Of a stretch of DNA of 64,000 bases, positions 49,101 to 60,530 are shown piece by piece. Origin of the DNA: Phoebastria nigripes (Eukaryota > Chordata > Aves > Procellariiformes > Diomedeidae). Each line of letters starts with the position of its first letter. Position 1 is the first letter of the stretch. Below the pieces are notes generated by a model, which saw only the letters and a list, made by a program, of their open reading frames with translations, made no database searches and had not been told where the DNA came from. Position numbers and translations under genes: made by a program. Where the stretch lies: assembly GCA_035582835.1 (NCBI GenBank), contig JAYKAV010002430.1, positions 144,556 to 208,555 of the forward strand, in the 5' to 3' direction.

Positions 49101-52100
49101 TTTTTTAAATAAATCAATAACGTCAAATGCAACTGCAGTCACAAAATAACCTTACTAACTAAGGGAGTCAATTAACATTCCACCATTAGAGCCACCAATG
49201 GAACACCCCACTACATAGAATTAAATCACAAGTAACATTTTTTGAAGACCAAAAGTTGGAAGCACAAGTCCCGTATTCAAGAGTTTTAAAGTGCTGAAGT
49301 CTAACTCAAATTTTCAGAAGCAATTAATTTATAGTCTTCAGAACTGTTTCCCAAAACATTCAGTAAGGATTACAGACTTACAGAGAGTTTTTCAACAATA
49401 GCTGCTTTGCCCTGGAACTGCTGCCCTTCCCACGTAAGGCATGACGCATCAATCTGGGGGGGAAAGAAAAAAAATCATCAACCTGCTTAGGTAACCCTTA
49501 AGCAATCCTGGGAAGAGACTTTGTTTACTTGGCATATATNCTTAGGATCCAGCTATTTGGAAACTACCTCAAAGGGAGATGGAAAGAAACCACAAAGAGT
49601 AACTGAAAAAGTTTGGAATAATCAACTAGAAATTAAGTAGATTAAATTTTATTATCATGATTCTACCAGCAAAAAAAGTTCCTGCCCTTGGATCAAAGTT
49701 AGCTTTCAGAAGAAAATCTAAAGGATATAAAAAAAAATCCTATGGACACGAAGTCAAGCATGTAGAGAGACAAAAATATATGAAGAAATCTGACAAAGTG
49801 AGTTGCACCACCAGGTTTTTTTTTNCCCCCTCAGGTACTGATTTGCATAACCTACTCACACTCAGAAAAATAGAATGTGCTTCTAAAGGTCTTCTAACAG
49901 ACTGCCCTGTGTGGCATGAAGTGATTGAAGTGCTTCAACCTACAAGCACTTCCAGTATATGAGGGAGGGTGTTCTGAGCATGCTACGTCAGGTGCAACAG
50001 CAACAGGCAAGCAGCTTTCTATTCAGCTTAGGATACTCTGTTTAAACCAGAGTCACAATATCCTATTGTTGACATAGCTCTGCCTTCTCAAATCCAGTTT
50101 TAAACCTNGGCAAACAGACTTAAATTTAAATGGGTTTCCACCAAGCTCAAAGTCTGCCTGCTGCCATCTCCAAACAGCACCCTCACCCTCTACCTGATAG
50201 CCCAAGTTCTCACATACCCTATCACAGCCAGCTATTCCTCCCACCTTTTTGAGTTTAAATTCCTCCAGGAACATGATTCCCAGCTCTTTCCCATCCAATC
50301 TTCAACTCTCACTGAAGTTCTGAATGTCTCAGCAGAAAATGGCAGATTCCAAAGAACTCCATTTGTATGCTCTCTGGTAGATTTTCCAGGCCCTGTCTTT
50401 GAACCACACCATATCAAAAAGCCACTTTCAGCCACACATGCTGTGCTGAACCTGCACAACAGTCACAACCACTCTAAAAAAGCTTCTGGTCCTCCATGTA
50501 TCATCCAAAGGAACTATACAGTGCAGCAAGAGCCAAAAGAACAAAGAAGGGGACCAGGGGCAACAGCACAAAGCATTTCAGGGTCACGGATGCAACCGAA
50601 AGCAGTATGAAGAGCCCCCGAATACAGCCTCCTCTTGAGTTTAGGAGTTAGGAGGAAATAGACTTAATTTAGATTGTGTAATCTAAAGTCAGACAGCAAG
50701 TCATCCAGCTGACACCGCTTGCATCTTACATGACATCAACCCCTGACATTGATAACTTGAGAAGCCGGGTGATGGTACCAGGGAATGAGGCTATCCTCTC
50801 AAGAATTCAAATTACAGCCTTCAAATATGGAAAGCCACAAAAGCAGAGGGGACCCAAAACCTGCCTTACTGAACCCACTTCAGCAACCGGCAGGTGAGCA
50901 CACAGTGGTGCAGGACCCTCCTGATGTTTCAGAGAGTAGCAAAGGACATAGATTAAGCTGGTAAGGGAAATATGCTCTTCCTGAAACACACTGAAACTTC
51001 ACACTGTACCTAATTAGTGTCCACCTGACTCTCTGCCATAGGTTACCTCCATAACCACTTGCTGTATCAACAGTCTGGGAGCAACTGCTTCAAGAACAAA
51101 AAGCGTGCCCTCCTCTATTCCAAAGCCCTACAGATGAGAAAACGGCATAAAAATAAGAAAGTATTTCATTATAAGGAGCCACACACCCAAAGCAGAGGAA
51201 AGAAGCAGCTATAGCATTTTCCTGCAAAACAACTGCAGGGGGATAACTGCAAAACAAGTCTTTGACTTAGCGCTCCAACTCACGTAACACAAGCAATTCA
51301 TAGCAAAAGTGACTGGCCCCGATCCCTACCTGGAATACGCGACAAAAGCTCAATTGACTTGGATTACACCACTAAAGGAGAAAACTGAACCTTGTGGTGG
51401 AAGTAGCCATACAGGAATGCAAAACAAATCCAAGAGCTCCCTGCTGCGTTCCTGCATGCTATAAAATTTGTTCGCTCCCACAGGGTCTCAGAAGGCAAAA
51501 AGCTCATCACTAAAATTGCGTTTCTGCAGAACCTCCTCTAATTTAGACAAGTTGTGACCTTGGTGCGTTTTAGCCACAGAAAACAGGGTCCCATCCTCCA
51601 TAGTTTAGGAACTCCACAAAACAATACACATCAGTGACCTGCATAACAGCTCTCTCGACTACATTTGCATAGGTGTCTCCATTGAATGATGAAAGGCAGA
51701 AAGACCCTAAGGGTGGAAAAAGCCCAGGAATTCATTGTGTGGAAGGCCATGTTTCCAGGAATTTAAATTAGCCTGTACTTATCACCAGTCTTCTGAGGAT
51801 TGAATGTGTTTTGGTAATAACATGACAGAAACTGCTAAATGCCTTCATATTTAGAGCTGTGGATTGAACACAGGCTACTTGTTTTTCTTGCTTTATAGAC
51901 TCGTTGTACACAGCTTCTTGGCCGAAATAAGGCAACAATCTAGCAGATAGCACATACACAACAATCCAAAGAGCAAATGCTATCAGTGCTGATGGATACT
52001 GCTGAGGTATAAGGAGGGGTGTCAGATGGNGTTCATGCAACAGTTTCAATCCTCAAGAGCTTGGTGGAGCTTCAAACAATTCCTCCAGCAGGCCAAAAAC

Positions 52101-52975
52101 AGGTCAGAAGAACAGGATATGCTGCTAGAAGACTTGTAAGACAAGTGTCTTGCTGAAACGCCTCAGCCACCTGGCAGCATTCCTCACCACCAGTAATCAA
52201 CTCCACACGCAGAGNACTTTGCATGTGCTGGAAGAGTCTTCCCCCAAAACTAAAAGCTGATGTTCCTTGGGTTTGTTAGTTACAGTCTTTAATTTTGGAA
52301 ACCAAATCTATTTTTCCCCAAATAAGGAGCACAAATAAAAACCTAATTTTTGAAGAAATTTAAACTGAATTTAAATTTAACTAAGTCTAAATATTTAAAC
52401 TGGATTCAAAATTTTAAATCTATTTTAACATTCTGAGGATTAACACAGCATGAGATCTGAGAAACACCTGCAAGAACTGCTAAAGACAGAGTAGGCCTTA
52501 AATCACATCCCACTTCAAGAGAGATCCAAGCAAATCCACGCCTGTAAGTTAATGGCAAACTAAGGCTAGCATATTTGCTTTTACAGANAATTTCATCAGA
52601 GGATCACCACCAGCCCCCTCCACTACAAGCCACCGTCTACAGCCAACTGGGGGTTTTCTGAGTCTGACTGCCTATAGACAAGGCAGACAAAGCTCAAAAT
52701 AGAAGAGAAATGTAAAAGAAACGCAATAAAAGTTGAGTAAGTGTGATTGCATTGACTGACATTCTGGAGTCAGGATAAAACCCACTATCCCACCCTGTGT
52801 ATTCCCAGACATCAAAATAGAGAAACCTAAACAGATAACGGCAGAGAGCCCCAGCCCCCTTTTTGTAGATACTTACATATATTGCTCCTAACTGAGTCCT
52901 GTCTGCATCAAAAAGCTGGTAGTAATGTTGTACGAAGCTGGACCCAATCTGCTCCCAGATAGGCTTGTCTCCCAT
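37065..52975 (-). CDS. NUTF2: NUTF2, nuclear transport factor 2 (canonical 127-residue form)
   Basis: NTF2 is a small homodimer that binds RanGDP and FG-repeat nucleoporins and carries RanGDP into the nucleus. Four coding exons (52877-52975, 49382-49453, 45149-45247, 37065-37178) join at codon boundaries into 127 codons, the usual vertebrate length, starting [14 protein letters not shown] and ending RLALHNFG. Residues known to matter are present: W7, W41, E42, K63, D92, D94, M118 and F119. A non-coding first exon is inferred in the CpG island at the right edge. EDC4 follows on the same strand, as in mammals. A second, alternative last exon lies at 41450-41560. Confidence 0.98.
40457..40925 (-). 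repeat. Old CR1-like LINE fragment
   Basis: On the plus strand it begins 'cacagaatcagattggaag', the reverse complement of a CR1 end. It goes on with diverged blocks for the 'caaggtgtccaggcacc' and 'gcctcctctcccagctc' regions. It lies between the two NUTF2 last exons. Divergence is high and the ends are approximate. Confidence 0.65.
41200..41205 (-). terminator. NUTF2: Candidate poly(A) signal for the alternative NUTF2 last exon
   Basis: ATTAAA on the minus strand, 245 bases after the TAA stop, with TGTTTTTGT starting about 17 bases further on as a possible U/GU-rich element. It is the first such hexamer after the stop. Canonical AATAAA copies occur later, at 40382-40387 and 40249-40254. Confidence 0.45.
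41450..41560 (-). CDS. NUTF2: NUTF2 alternative last exon (duplicated copy, proximal)
   Basis: After the acceptor CATGCTCAG this exon reads [20 protein letters not shown] then [16 protein letters not shown] and a TAA stop. It is in phase 0, exactly as exon 4 requires, and would give a 126-residue protein. It matches the canonical last exon at 24 of 36 aligned residues. D92, D94, W112 and F119 are kept; M118 becomes V, and the final FG is replaced by V. There is no stop or frameshift inside. The changes are mostly conservative, which suggests that the copy is or was under protein-level selection. Use of the exon cannot be proved from DNA alone. Confidence 0.85.
   Translation of the reverse strand, partial: ADDDQVLGFHQTFLLKSFQGAWVCTNEVFRLALHNV
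41561..45148 (-). other. NUTF2: NUTF2 intron after exon 4, upstream of the alternative last exon
   Basis: About 3.6 kb with no recognised exon and no clear CR1. It contains an imperfect 13-base inverted repeat at 43474-43501. Confidence 0.75.
45149..45247 (-). CDS. NUTF2: NUTF2 exon 4
   Basis: Encodes residues 58-90, [20 protein letters not shown] then [13 protein letters not shown]. The acceptor is TTGCAG and the donor is AAG|GTAAAC, in phase 0. This is the exon that can be joined to either of two last exons. Confidence 0.97.
45248..49381 (-). other. NUTF2: NUTF2 intron 3
   Basis: About 4.1 kb. No coding exon or preserved repeat was recognised on either strand. Open frames here are short and unlike known proteins. 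Confidence 0.75.
49382..49453 (-). CDS. NUTF2: NUTF2 exon 3
   Basis: Encodes residues 34-57, [20 protein letters not shown] then EKLS, and carries W41 and E42 of the Ran-binding cavity. The acceptor is CCCCCCAG and the donor is TCT|GTAAGT; both ends are in phase 0. Confidence 0.97.
49454..52876 (-). other. NUTF2: NUTF2 intron 2
   Basis: About 3.4 kb. Nothing recognised except an A/T-rich stretch at about 52360-52430 with repeated 'aaattt' and 'taaact' words. Confidence 0.75.
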
Positions 52976-53001
52976 TCTGAATCCTCACCTAAAGCCAGTG
53001 A
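52877..53001 (-). CDS. NUTF2: NUTF2 exon 2, first coding exon
   Basis: Acceptor TTTTACAG at 53002-53003 is followed by 26 bases of 5' UTR, then the ATG at 52973-52975. It encodes residues 1-33, [20 protein letters not shown] then [13 protein letters not shown]. The donor is TAT|GTAAGT, in phase 0. The coding part is 52877-52975. Confidence 0.97.
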
Positions 53002-56000
53002 CTGTAAAACAAACAAAAAAATCATCAGAAAGAACAATCACTTAAATAAGCATAGCGCTTGGCTTGAATATTAAGCATCAGTAAACACAGATCCTCTCAG
53101 CTGGCCAGAATTTTTCTTTGGAAGAAGTAGGACAAATCTCACTTCTGTATCCTAGACTTTTGTGAAATAAAAATCTTGGATAGCAAATGGTTTAATTTCT
53201 TATTACAGTATTTGCCGATTTCTAAAGCTATTTCAGTGTAAGGTCACAACTCGTGTACAAAAGCAGAGAACAAGAACAAAAATGAGTGTTANCACCTTAT
53301 ATTCACATATTTCAAAAATTACACCATCTGAAAAAGTTGGCAAGCACTTGCTATTTCGACTTGATCTCATTTACTGTAAACAACTGACATGTTAATATGG
53401 ATTGTCTGCCAAGTGGCTTACACCAACTGATATTCAGCTCCTCAGGTATTTCACCATCCACAGGCCATTCTAAGGAAGAGTATCCTTTCAATGATGCACA
53501 ACAGGAGTTAATTCACTAGCTCTTTGCTTAACACAAGCTTACTTTCCTCTTCTATCCTGTCACTAAGGCTGAAGTACACTCAACATTTATCTTTGAACCC
53601 GTAGTAATTTCAAGATACAAACCATAATTTTTTACTGTGGTGAGAATCTGCAGTTCCCAGTGAAGGTACTGGAAGCTCAGAGGCACCCCACACTTCTGAA
53701 GATGAGTCCCTCTATTTTAGAGGGATTAAGCATACAGCATGTCAGCAGTCCAGGCAGATCCAGTCTAGAAACTATCATGCACAATCAGTACAGATGGTCG
53801 CTTTACCATGCCATTAAATTTTTCAAGAAAGCAAATTCATTTTTTCTTTATCCTGATATCTCTCTGAAAGACTGAAGAATTGTGCTAAAATTCAAAACAC
53901 AACAATGCTGTGCTCAAAACCCACTATGTTACATTTTAAGATCTGAATTTACTTCAAGCACACTAAATTATACTTGCTAAACTTCAAGACCTGTTAGTCC
54001 CTCCTTGCAATCCCTGACCAGGAACCCTTGAGCTACAGGTCTGTATTGCACTGCGAGTCCGGAAAGGCATGAAATTCTGTTTTAGGACACAGGACATGAC
54101 AGTTATTTTGGCTTCCTTTAGATGTCAATTACTCACACACCTGTTTAAGATTTGACAAATTCCTAAGAGAAGCAAAAAACATATTCTTAAGATCTCCACA
54201 GCGAGTATTACCAGGCCTAGCTTTCTGTGCAGAGTCAGACAAAAAAGCTCTTTTCATATTTTAGGCCTTTGGCTGTTTGAGCTTTACTCATACAAATGGG
54301 AACAGAAATGGGTTCAAACCCTAGGCCAGAAGTTTTACGGTTACACAAATTTGGCCAGACTTACAGAAGAGCAAATATCTTTTATTAGATCAATGGCATA
54401 ACAGGAGGTAGCATAGAAGTTTTCAGAGCNGTAAATTCAACTACCAAAGTAAAATACAAACCAAGAACAACTGCTAGACCTTAGACACCCAGACTGCTTG
54501 AGAGAGAAAATAGTTGGCATCTGTGGAGCTGAGAATGTGACAGCATAGAGAGCTGGCAAGGTGGTTCTCCCTNCTGAGAAAGGGATGTTTTGTGGCCTGT
54601 GAAAAGAGGAGAGGTTCAGCAGGAGGAGCTTTGGTTGTGACAATGCACCACAAAAGCATGCCACAGACTCACNGTTTGACATCCAGCTGGTGCTGGCTGC
54701 ATGCTAGTTCTCAAGTGCACCTTAGAGATTCATTTTATTCAAGGATGAGGTCAAAAATGAACTTAAGATAGAAACATACCTATCCCATTTTTAAACATCC
54801 TTATTTCAATATCAACCACCTAGGCAATACGGTCAACATCAAACTCAGTAACCCTGCACACTAACATAGACTAAAAATTCAAAGACTCGTTGCCACATAA
54901 CTAGTACTTGAACCGCTCCAAAAAGATCTACAATCTGGCATCAGTGACCATCACATGTGCTCCACTAATACTTGCAATACATGACTCAGTCTGAAGGAGT
55001 TTTACCCAGTGTGGTCACTCCTCTGGGAAAACAGATCACAAATTAAAAATCCATCCAAGTACAACAGGTTTAAAAAACCACACACACACCTTAAACCTAC
55101 TCCTTTACAAGAGAAAAAGTTGTATTGATTGCACATCCATAATTGCCACATACCAGCCTAACCTGGAGCAGATGTAGAAATCAAACAACTTCAGCCTGTA
55201 TTAAAGGATTTTATGTTGAAAGAAAACCACCCTAAAACCACTGCACCAACTCCCTGGAAACTTTTCTGAGTGATGCCCACCCTGCTGTTAGCGAGGACTC
55301 TCATGTCTTGTTTGGAAAACCAGAAGTACTAGTATTTAGTTTTGAAGTCTGCTGTTTCTGTTCCAGACTTGCAGGTACCTAGAGGTGTGTAGTTTGGGAT
55401 GGCTGTGGTGGAGCCAACAATCAGCCCAAGTGAAAATCACTTCTACTCACTTTTTATGCATCGTCATAGCTTCAACTTCAACCCATGAACTCACATCACT
55501 ATCAGATATCCTTCCCAAACATTCAAGCGCAAATCATCTAGTATTGATGTTAAACAGCCACACATCTAACATTGAGATGAAGTGGTGAACAGCAAAAGAA
55601 TACCAGCTTATTCTCCTGAAGCTAAAGTAAGGTAGCTATTGCTAAATTAATTTCACACACACACGATGTGTATTCACTCACATCANCAAGATCAAGCTGT
55701 ACGCTAGCACTGCACCTTGTTTAGACCAGAGACCAACTCCTCAAGGCACAACAGCCTCACTCAAGCACCAGATGCCTTCTGTTCAAGCGTGAAACTGTGA
55801 GAAAGCCTTTGAGTCAGCAAGAAATTAAGGAATTCGTATTTTAAATACAGAAAGTAGTATTATGGTTTCTAAAACTAAAAATTAGTATGCTAGCTTGCTA
55901 TCTCCTTCTAAAAAAATACATTTGTATTTTGGCAGGTAAAATACCATTAAATAAATTTTAAAAAAAGTGTAAATTTGACCAGTTATAATGTTGATTTTGC

Positions 56001-56058
56001 CAGAAGTGAGAACGAAACTAAAAAAAAAAAAATATGCTGCTGAAATTAATGATTCTTG

Positions 56059-56063
<5 letters not shown>

Positions 56064-56103
<40 letters not shown>
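56064..56103 (+). repeat. Homopolymer run of 40 T
   Basis: Forty consecutive T bases, preceded by 'attaa'. On the NUTF2 strand this is poly(A). I saw no clear retroposed gene next to it. Confidence 0.97.
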
Positions 56104-56104
<1 letters not shown>

Positions 56105-58477
56105 TTACAACCTTGCTTTTTCCTGTGCCATTCATATATGGTTTTGCTGAACACTCTCACTCTCCTTGGAAAGGTTTTTTCTTTTCCTTTACTGATTTGT
56201 CACCTTTTCCTCCATGCTGTCTTATGTTTTCTGCCTGTCATCACAGATGTAAGAAGCTTAGAGATGTACCTGAAGAAAGAACAAGATAGGAATGATCTTG
56301 TATGTCATCAAGCCCAGTCCCTTTTAATGAGATACAATCCATCTAAGATTGTATTGATGCATTTATCAGGCTGCCTTAATTAGATAAATGTAATGTAAAA
56401 GGCTTTGAAGATCTATTCCAAAGCTAGGAAGAATGCCCATGTTCTGATGTTGTCAAACACTAGGACAACACAGCTGTGCCTCAGAGCCATCCAGCCAAAT
56501 CTATCCGTAGTTCACTCAAAGTTTGGTTACAGAGGCAAGAATATTCAGTTAATATTAAGCCAGATAAAAGAAGTTTCAATAAGCTAGAAAGCACAGAAGA
56601 TGTGGCACACCTGTCCTTTTAAAGGCACCTGCTGAAAGTTACCACTATATATTATTGGATATTCCATCTTAATTCCCCATGGAGGAGACAGTTTCCTTAA
56701 ACTAATTAATTTTCTTTCCTTTGTCACTTCAAACCAAACCTACCTCATCACATCCACTTAAGAACATCACAGCCCATTCGATTAACAGCTTCTTCGCAGA
56801 AGCACAGCAGCAAAGCTGAGCTACCAACACGGAATGTAATACTTTAACTCACATTACTCGATTTCTTGGAATCTGCTCATATTAAAGAATTTATCCCCAC
56901 CTCAAATACCACCCAGCAGTCAGTGCTTCAGCTGAAACCCAGTACAGTGCACGAAAGCTTCAGCTGCCAGCAACTCTCTCTTCAACAGGTATATGCTGAC
57001 ACTGCAGAACTGGGATTGCTGCTCCACAGGGGACTTTTCCTCAGTGACGTCTAAATCAAATTTTCCAATACCTTTGCCAGGCCGCACACCGACACATCCT
57101 CAAGTGTAACCTCCGGTCCTCTGCACATCTCTCACCACACTTCCTACAGCTCTCATCCTACACGGCACCATGGTATCCCCAGTACACTCATCCTGTGTTC
57201 ATCCTTCATCCCGGCACAGCCACTGCTGCACAACGCCTCGGGGTACACAGTATCCCTGAACGTACAGCGAAGCTGCTGTGTTCAGCATCCCGCAGCACAG
57301 GAGAGGGAATTCATACCCTAAACCACACAGAACTTCCCAGTTCCGCACGACACCAGGTTTTCCTACATGCAGTCACAGACTCCTGACATCAACAGGACTT
57401 CCATAGGGCCCCACATCCCAGCAGCCCAGCCTGCACAGTCTATGCTGCCCAGTGCTTCTGCTGCTGCTTGACCTGGCGAAATCGTCCAAGGCTACACTAC
57501 ACCCTGAAGCCTCTCTCCCTCCTTTCCCCATAGGCTCCTCCAGCTTGTGTCCTGTGCCACCAGCCATGCTGGTCCAGGAGGGAGACAAGTGCCTGAACTA
57601 AGCTCCCCCTCATCTGCTTTGGCACATGGCAGATGGCACCAATATGATGTGAAGCTGCATGACCAAAACAGTCGTAGCACCAAGGAGGAAAGAAAGGTAT
57701 GAGACAGAGGAGGACTGGAAGAGAAAGGAGCCTTCACATGGGCCATGAGTGACCTTGAATTAGACTAGGGTTACACTGGCCACAGGCAACAGATTTTCTG
57801 AAAAATCCAGAAAAATCNAAAAAATCCACAAAATCCAGAAACCCAGAATCTTTCCCATTGCCTGTCACAGCTTAGATGTTCCTCACCTACGCTTATCCTT
57901 CCTTCTCTGTCTTAACTCTGGGCATAAGANATCAGCACAAACACACCAAGACTGCCCATAACTCCTAAGGGGAACACAGTCCTTAAAAGACCCATTTCTG
58001 CAAAAGGTCTGGATGANCTCTTCCCATTGCTTCCTTCAACAAACGAGAAACCACGAAACCACCTGGAGACAATTCTCTGTCAGCACGCTGCAGTACAAAG
58101 TCCATCTTCCTGCTCAAGCGGCATCACCAGAGCTACTTGAAGGTGTAACTTGAGGAAAAGCCACCTTTTTACTTGGTAAAAGTAGAAAGTGTCTCCTGCC
58201 GACAGACAAATAAACAGATAGCTTTTCCTGAAACATGTAAGCACCAGTGACATTTGGAGCAGGTGGGCTATCATCACATCTCTGCAGTATGGAGAAAGAC
58301 CAAACAATTGTTTCAACCTGCAGCTACGTTTACTGCATTATCAAACCTGGACATATGTAAGCTTACTGCTATCAATTAAAAAAAATAAGTCTTTCTGAAT
58401 TCAAGCATGGCAGACCTGCACTTCTACAAAAATCCTACATTTTCTGAAAATGTCAACAAAAACTAGTATGAGCAATA

Positions 58478-59251
58478 TTCTTCAACAAGGCCAAGTACAA
58501 GGTCCTGCACCTGGGTCGGGGCAACCCCTGGTATCAATACAGGCTGGGGGATGAAGGGATTGAGAGCAGCCCTGCCAAGAAGGACTTGGGGNTACTGGTG
58601 GATGAAAAGCTGGACATGAGCCGGCAATGGGCGCTCGCAGCCCAGAAGGCCAAGCGTACCCTGGGCTGCATCAAAAGCAGCGTGGCCAGCAGGTNGAGGG
58701 AGGTGATTCTGCCCCTCTGCTCCNCTCTGGTGAGACCCCCCCTGCAGTNCTGCGTCCAGCTCTGGGGTCCTCAGCACAGGAAAGACACGNACCTGTTGGA
58801 GCGGGTCCAGAGGAGGCCACGAAAATGATCGGGGGGATGGAACGCCTCTGCTATGAAGAAAGGCTGAGAGAATTGGGGTTGTTCAGCCTGGAGAAGAGAA
58901 GGCTTCGGAAGACCTTATTGCAGCCTATCAGTACTTAAAGGGGGCTTGTAAGAAAGATGGGGACAGACTTTTTAGCAGGGCCTGTTGCGACAGGACAAGG
59001 GGAAATGGCTTTAAATTAAAAGAGGGGAGATTCAGACTAGATATAAGGAAGAAATTTTTTACGCTGAAGGTGGTGAAACACTGGCCCAGGTTGCCCAGAG
59101 AGGTGGTAGATGCCCCATCCCTGGAACCATTCAAGGTCAGGTTGGTCGGGGCTCTGAGCAACCTGATCTGGTTGAAGATGTCCCTGCCCATGGCAGCGGG
59201 GTTGGACCAGGTGACCTTTAAAGGTCCCTTCCAACCCAAACTATTCTATTC
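58478..59251 (+). repeat. CR1 LINE, long and well preserved 3' part
   Basis: About 770 bases running from the end of the reverse-transcriptase ORF ('gtcctgcacctgggtcggg', 'gacttgggg', 'gctggacatgagccg', 'cagcgtggccagcagg') through the 3' UTR to 'ggtcccttccaacccaaac' and the tail 'attctattct'. Five ambiguous bases lie in it, and the coding part is broken. It is in NUTF2 intron 1, antisense to the gene. Confidence 0.95.
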
Positions 59252-60137
59252 TAGTAGTAAAGTAAATTGCTAAAGAAAACGAAGGTGGTCTCCCAGGGAC
59301 TGCCACATTTAAAAAGCAAGCTGCATTCGAAGAATCAATGAACAACCATCACAGGCAAACAAGCTCAGTAAAGACTTTCTGATCTGCGGAACACCAAGAA
59401 AGAAAACAGTGAATTTAAAGAGGAAAAACCTCAAACTAATACATTTTAACATGCTAGTGGAGAAAAAAAATTGCCATCTGTTATCCAGTTATGACTACAC
59501 TTATTCCCTAAGTAATCAGAGCTTAAATAAACCACGCTCCCTGGATATTAAAGCTGGCCCTACACACCANTACACCGAAGTTAAACTCTCTTAAGATTGA
59601 ATTCAAGCTTGTTTTCTGGAAGATCTGAAAAATCAGTGTAACAAGAGAGCATCAATGCTCCCTTTAAGTTGGTGCTATTGGTCCAGGGGTGTATGTGAAT
59701 CCATGGCAAACATGATTTAGACCATCAGTTGCTGTACCCTTCACTACTGATTAACGAGAGTAAATAAGGACAATGAAAGAGCTCTCAGTTGTTTCAGTTC
59801 CTGTTTTTCACGCAATTTCTACCATGCATGTATTTTTGATTGCTCAGATTAAAAAGAGTGAACAGTCTTTAGACTGCAGTAAAAAACGAAAAAGTAAAGC
59901 AGCAAACACTTTTTAGACTATTTTTCCTTCAATCTCTTTTCTATTGCTACTAAAACTTACAAAGACAGGAGCGTCTCCTGTGCACACTTTGTAGGAACAC
60001 AATGGAACCAGCATCACAGGACCAGTTAATCTTCTCTCAAACACGTCATCTATTCAACTACACCAAGAATCACTTGATAACAGATCATCTTCCTTTAGCA
60101 AAGGCATACACTCTCAACAGAAGGAACTATGCAAATT

Positions 60138-60530
60138 ATCACAGAATAATTCAGGTTGTAAGGGACCTCTTCCAGCTCCAAGCAGGGTCAGCTAGTAGAT
60201 CAGACCAGGTTGCCCACACCTTTATCCACTTTGATCCCCAAAAGCTCTGATGCTGGAGACTACATAACCTCTGTGGGCAACCCATTCCAATGCTTGACCA
60301 TCCTCATTCAGAGGGAAGCTCTCCCGTGTCCAACCAGAATCCCTTCTGTTCCAATTTATGCCCCTTGTCTTCTGTGCTCCCACCAAGTACCCCTGTGAAA
60401 AGCCTGGCTCCATTTTGCTGATAATGGTCTGACAGATATTGGAGGCTAGGATTAAACCCCACTCAAGCCTTCTCTTCTCTAGGCTAAACAAGCCCAGGCC
60501 AGGCAGAATGCACGCTAACACAGGGTTGAT
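60138..60530 (-). repeat. CR1 LINE 3' fragment
   Basis: On the plus strand: 'tcacagaataattcaggtt', 'aagggacctcttccagctc', 'acctctgtgggcaaccca', 'ctggctccattttgctgat', and 'agccttctcttctctaggc'. This is the reverse complement of CR1. It lies in NUTF2 intron 1, in the gene's own orientation. Confidence 0.85.

Noticed and set aside
56260..56500. Possible very old CR1 or other repeat ('catcaagcccagtccc')
   Set aside because: The similarity is limited to one short word and cannot be supported without a repeat-library search.
58586..58938. Protein-like plus-strand frames resembling reverse-transcriptase C termini
   Set aside because: They are the broken end of the CR1 element at 58478-59251, not a host gene.
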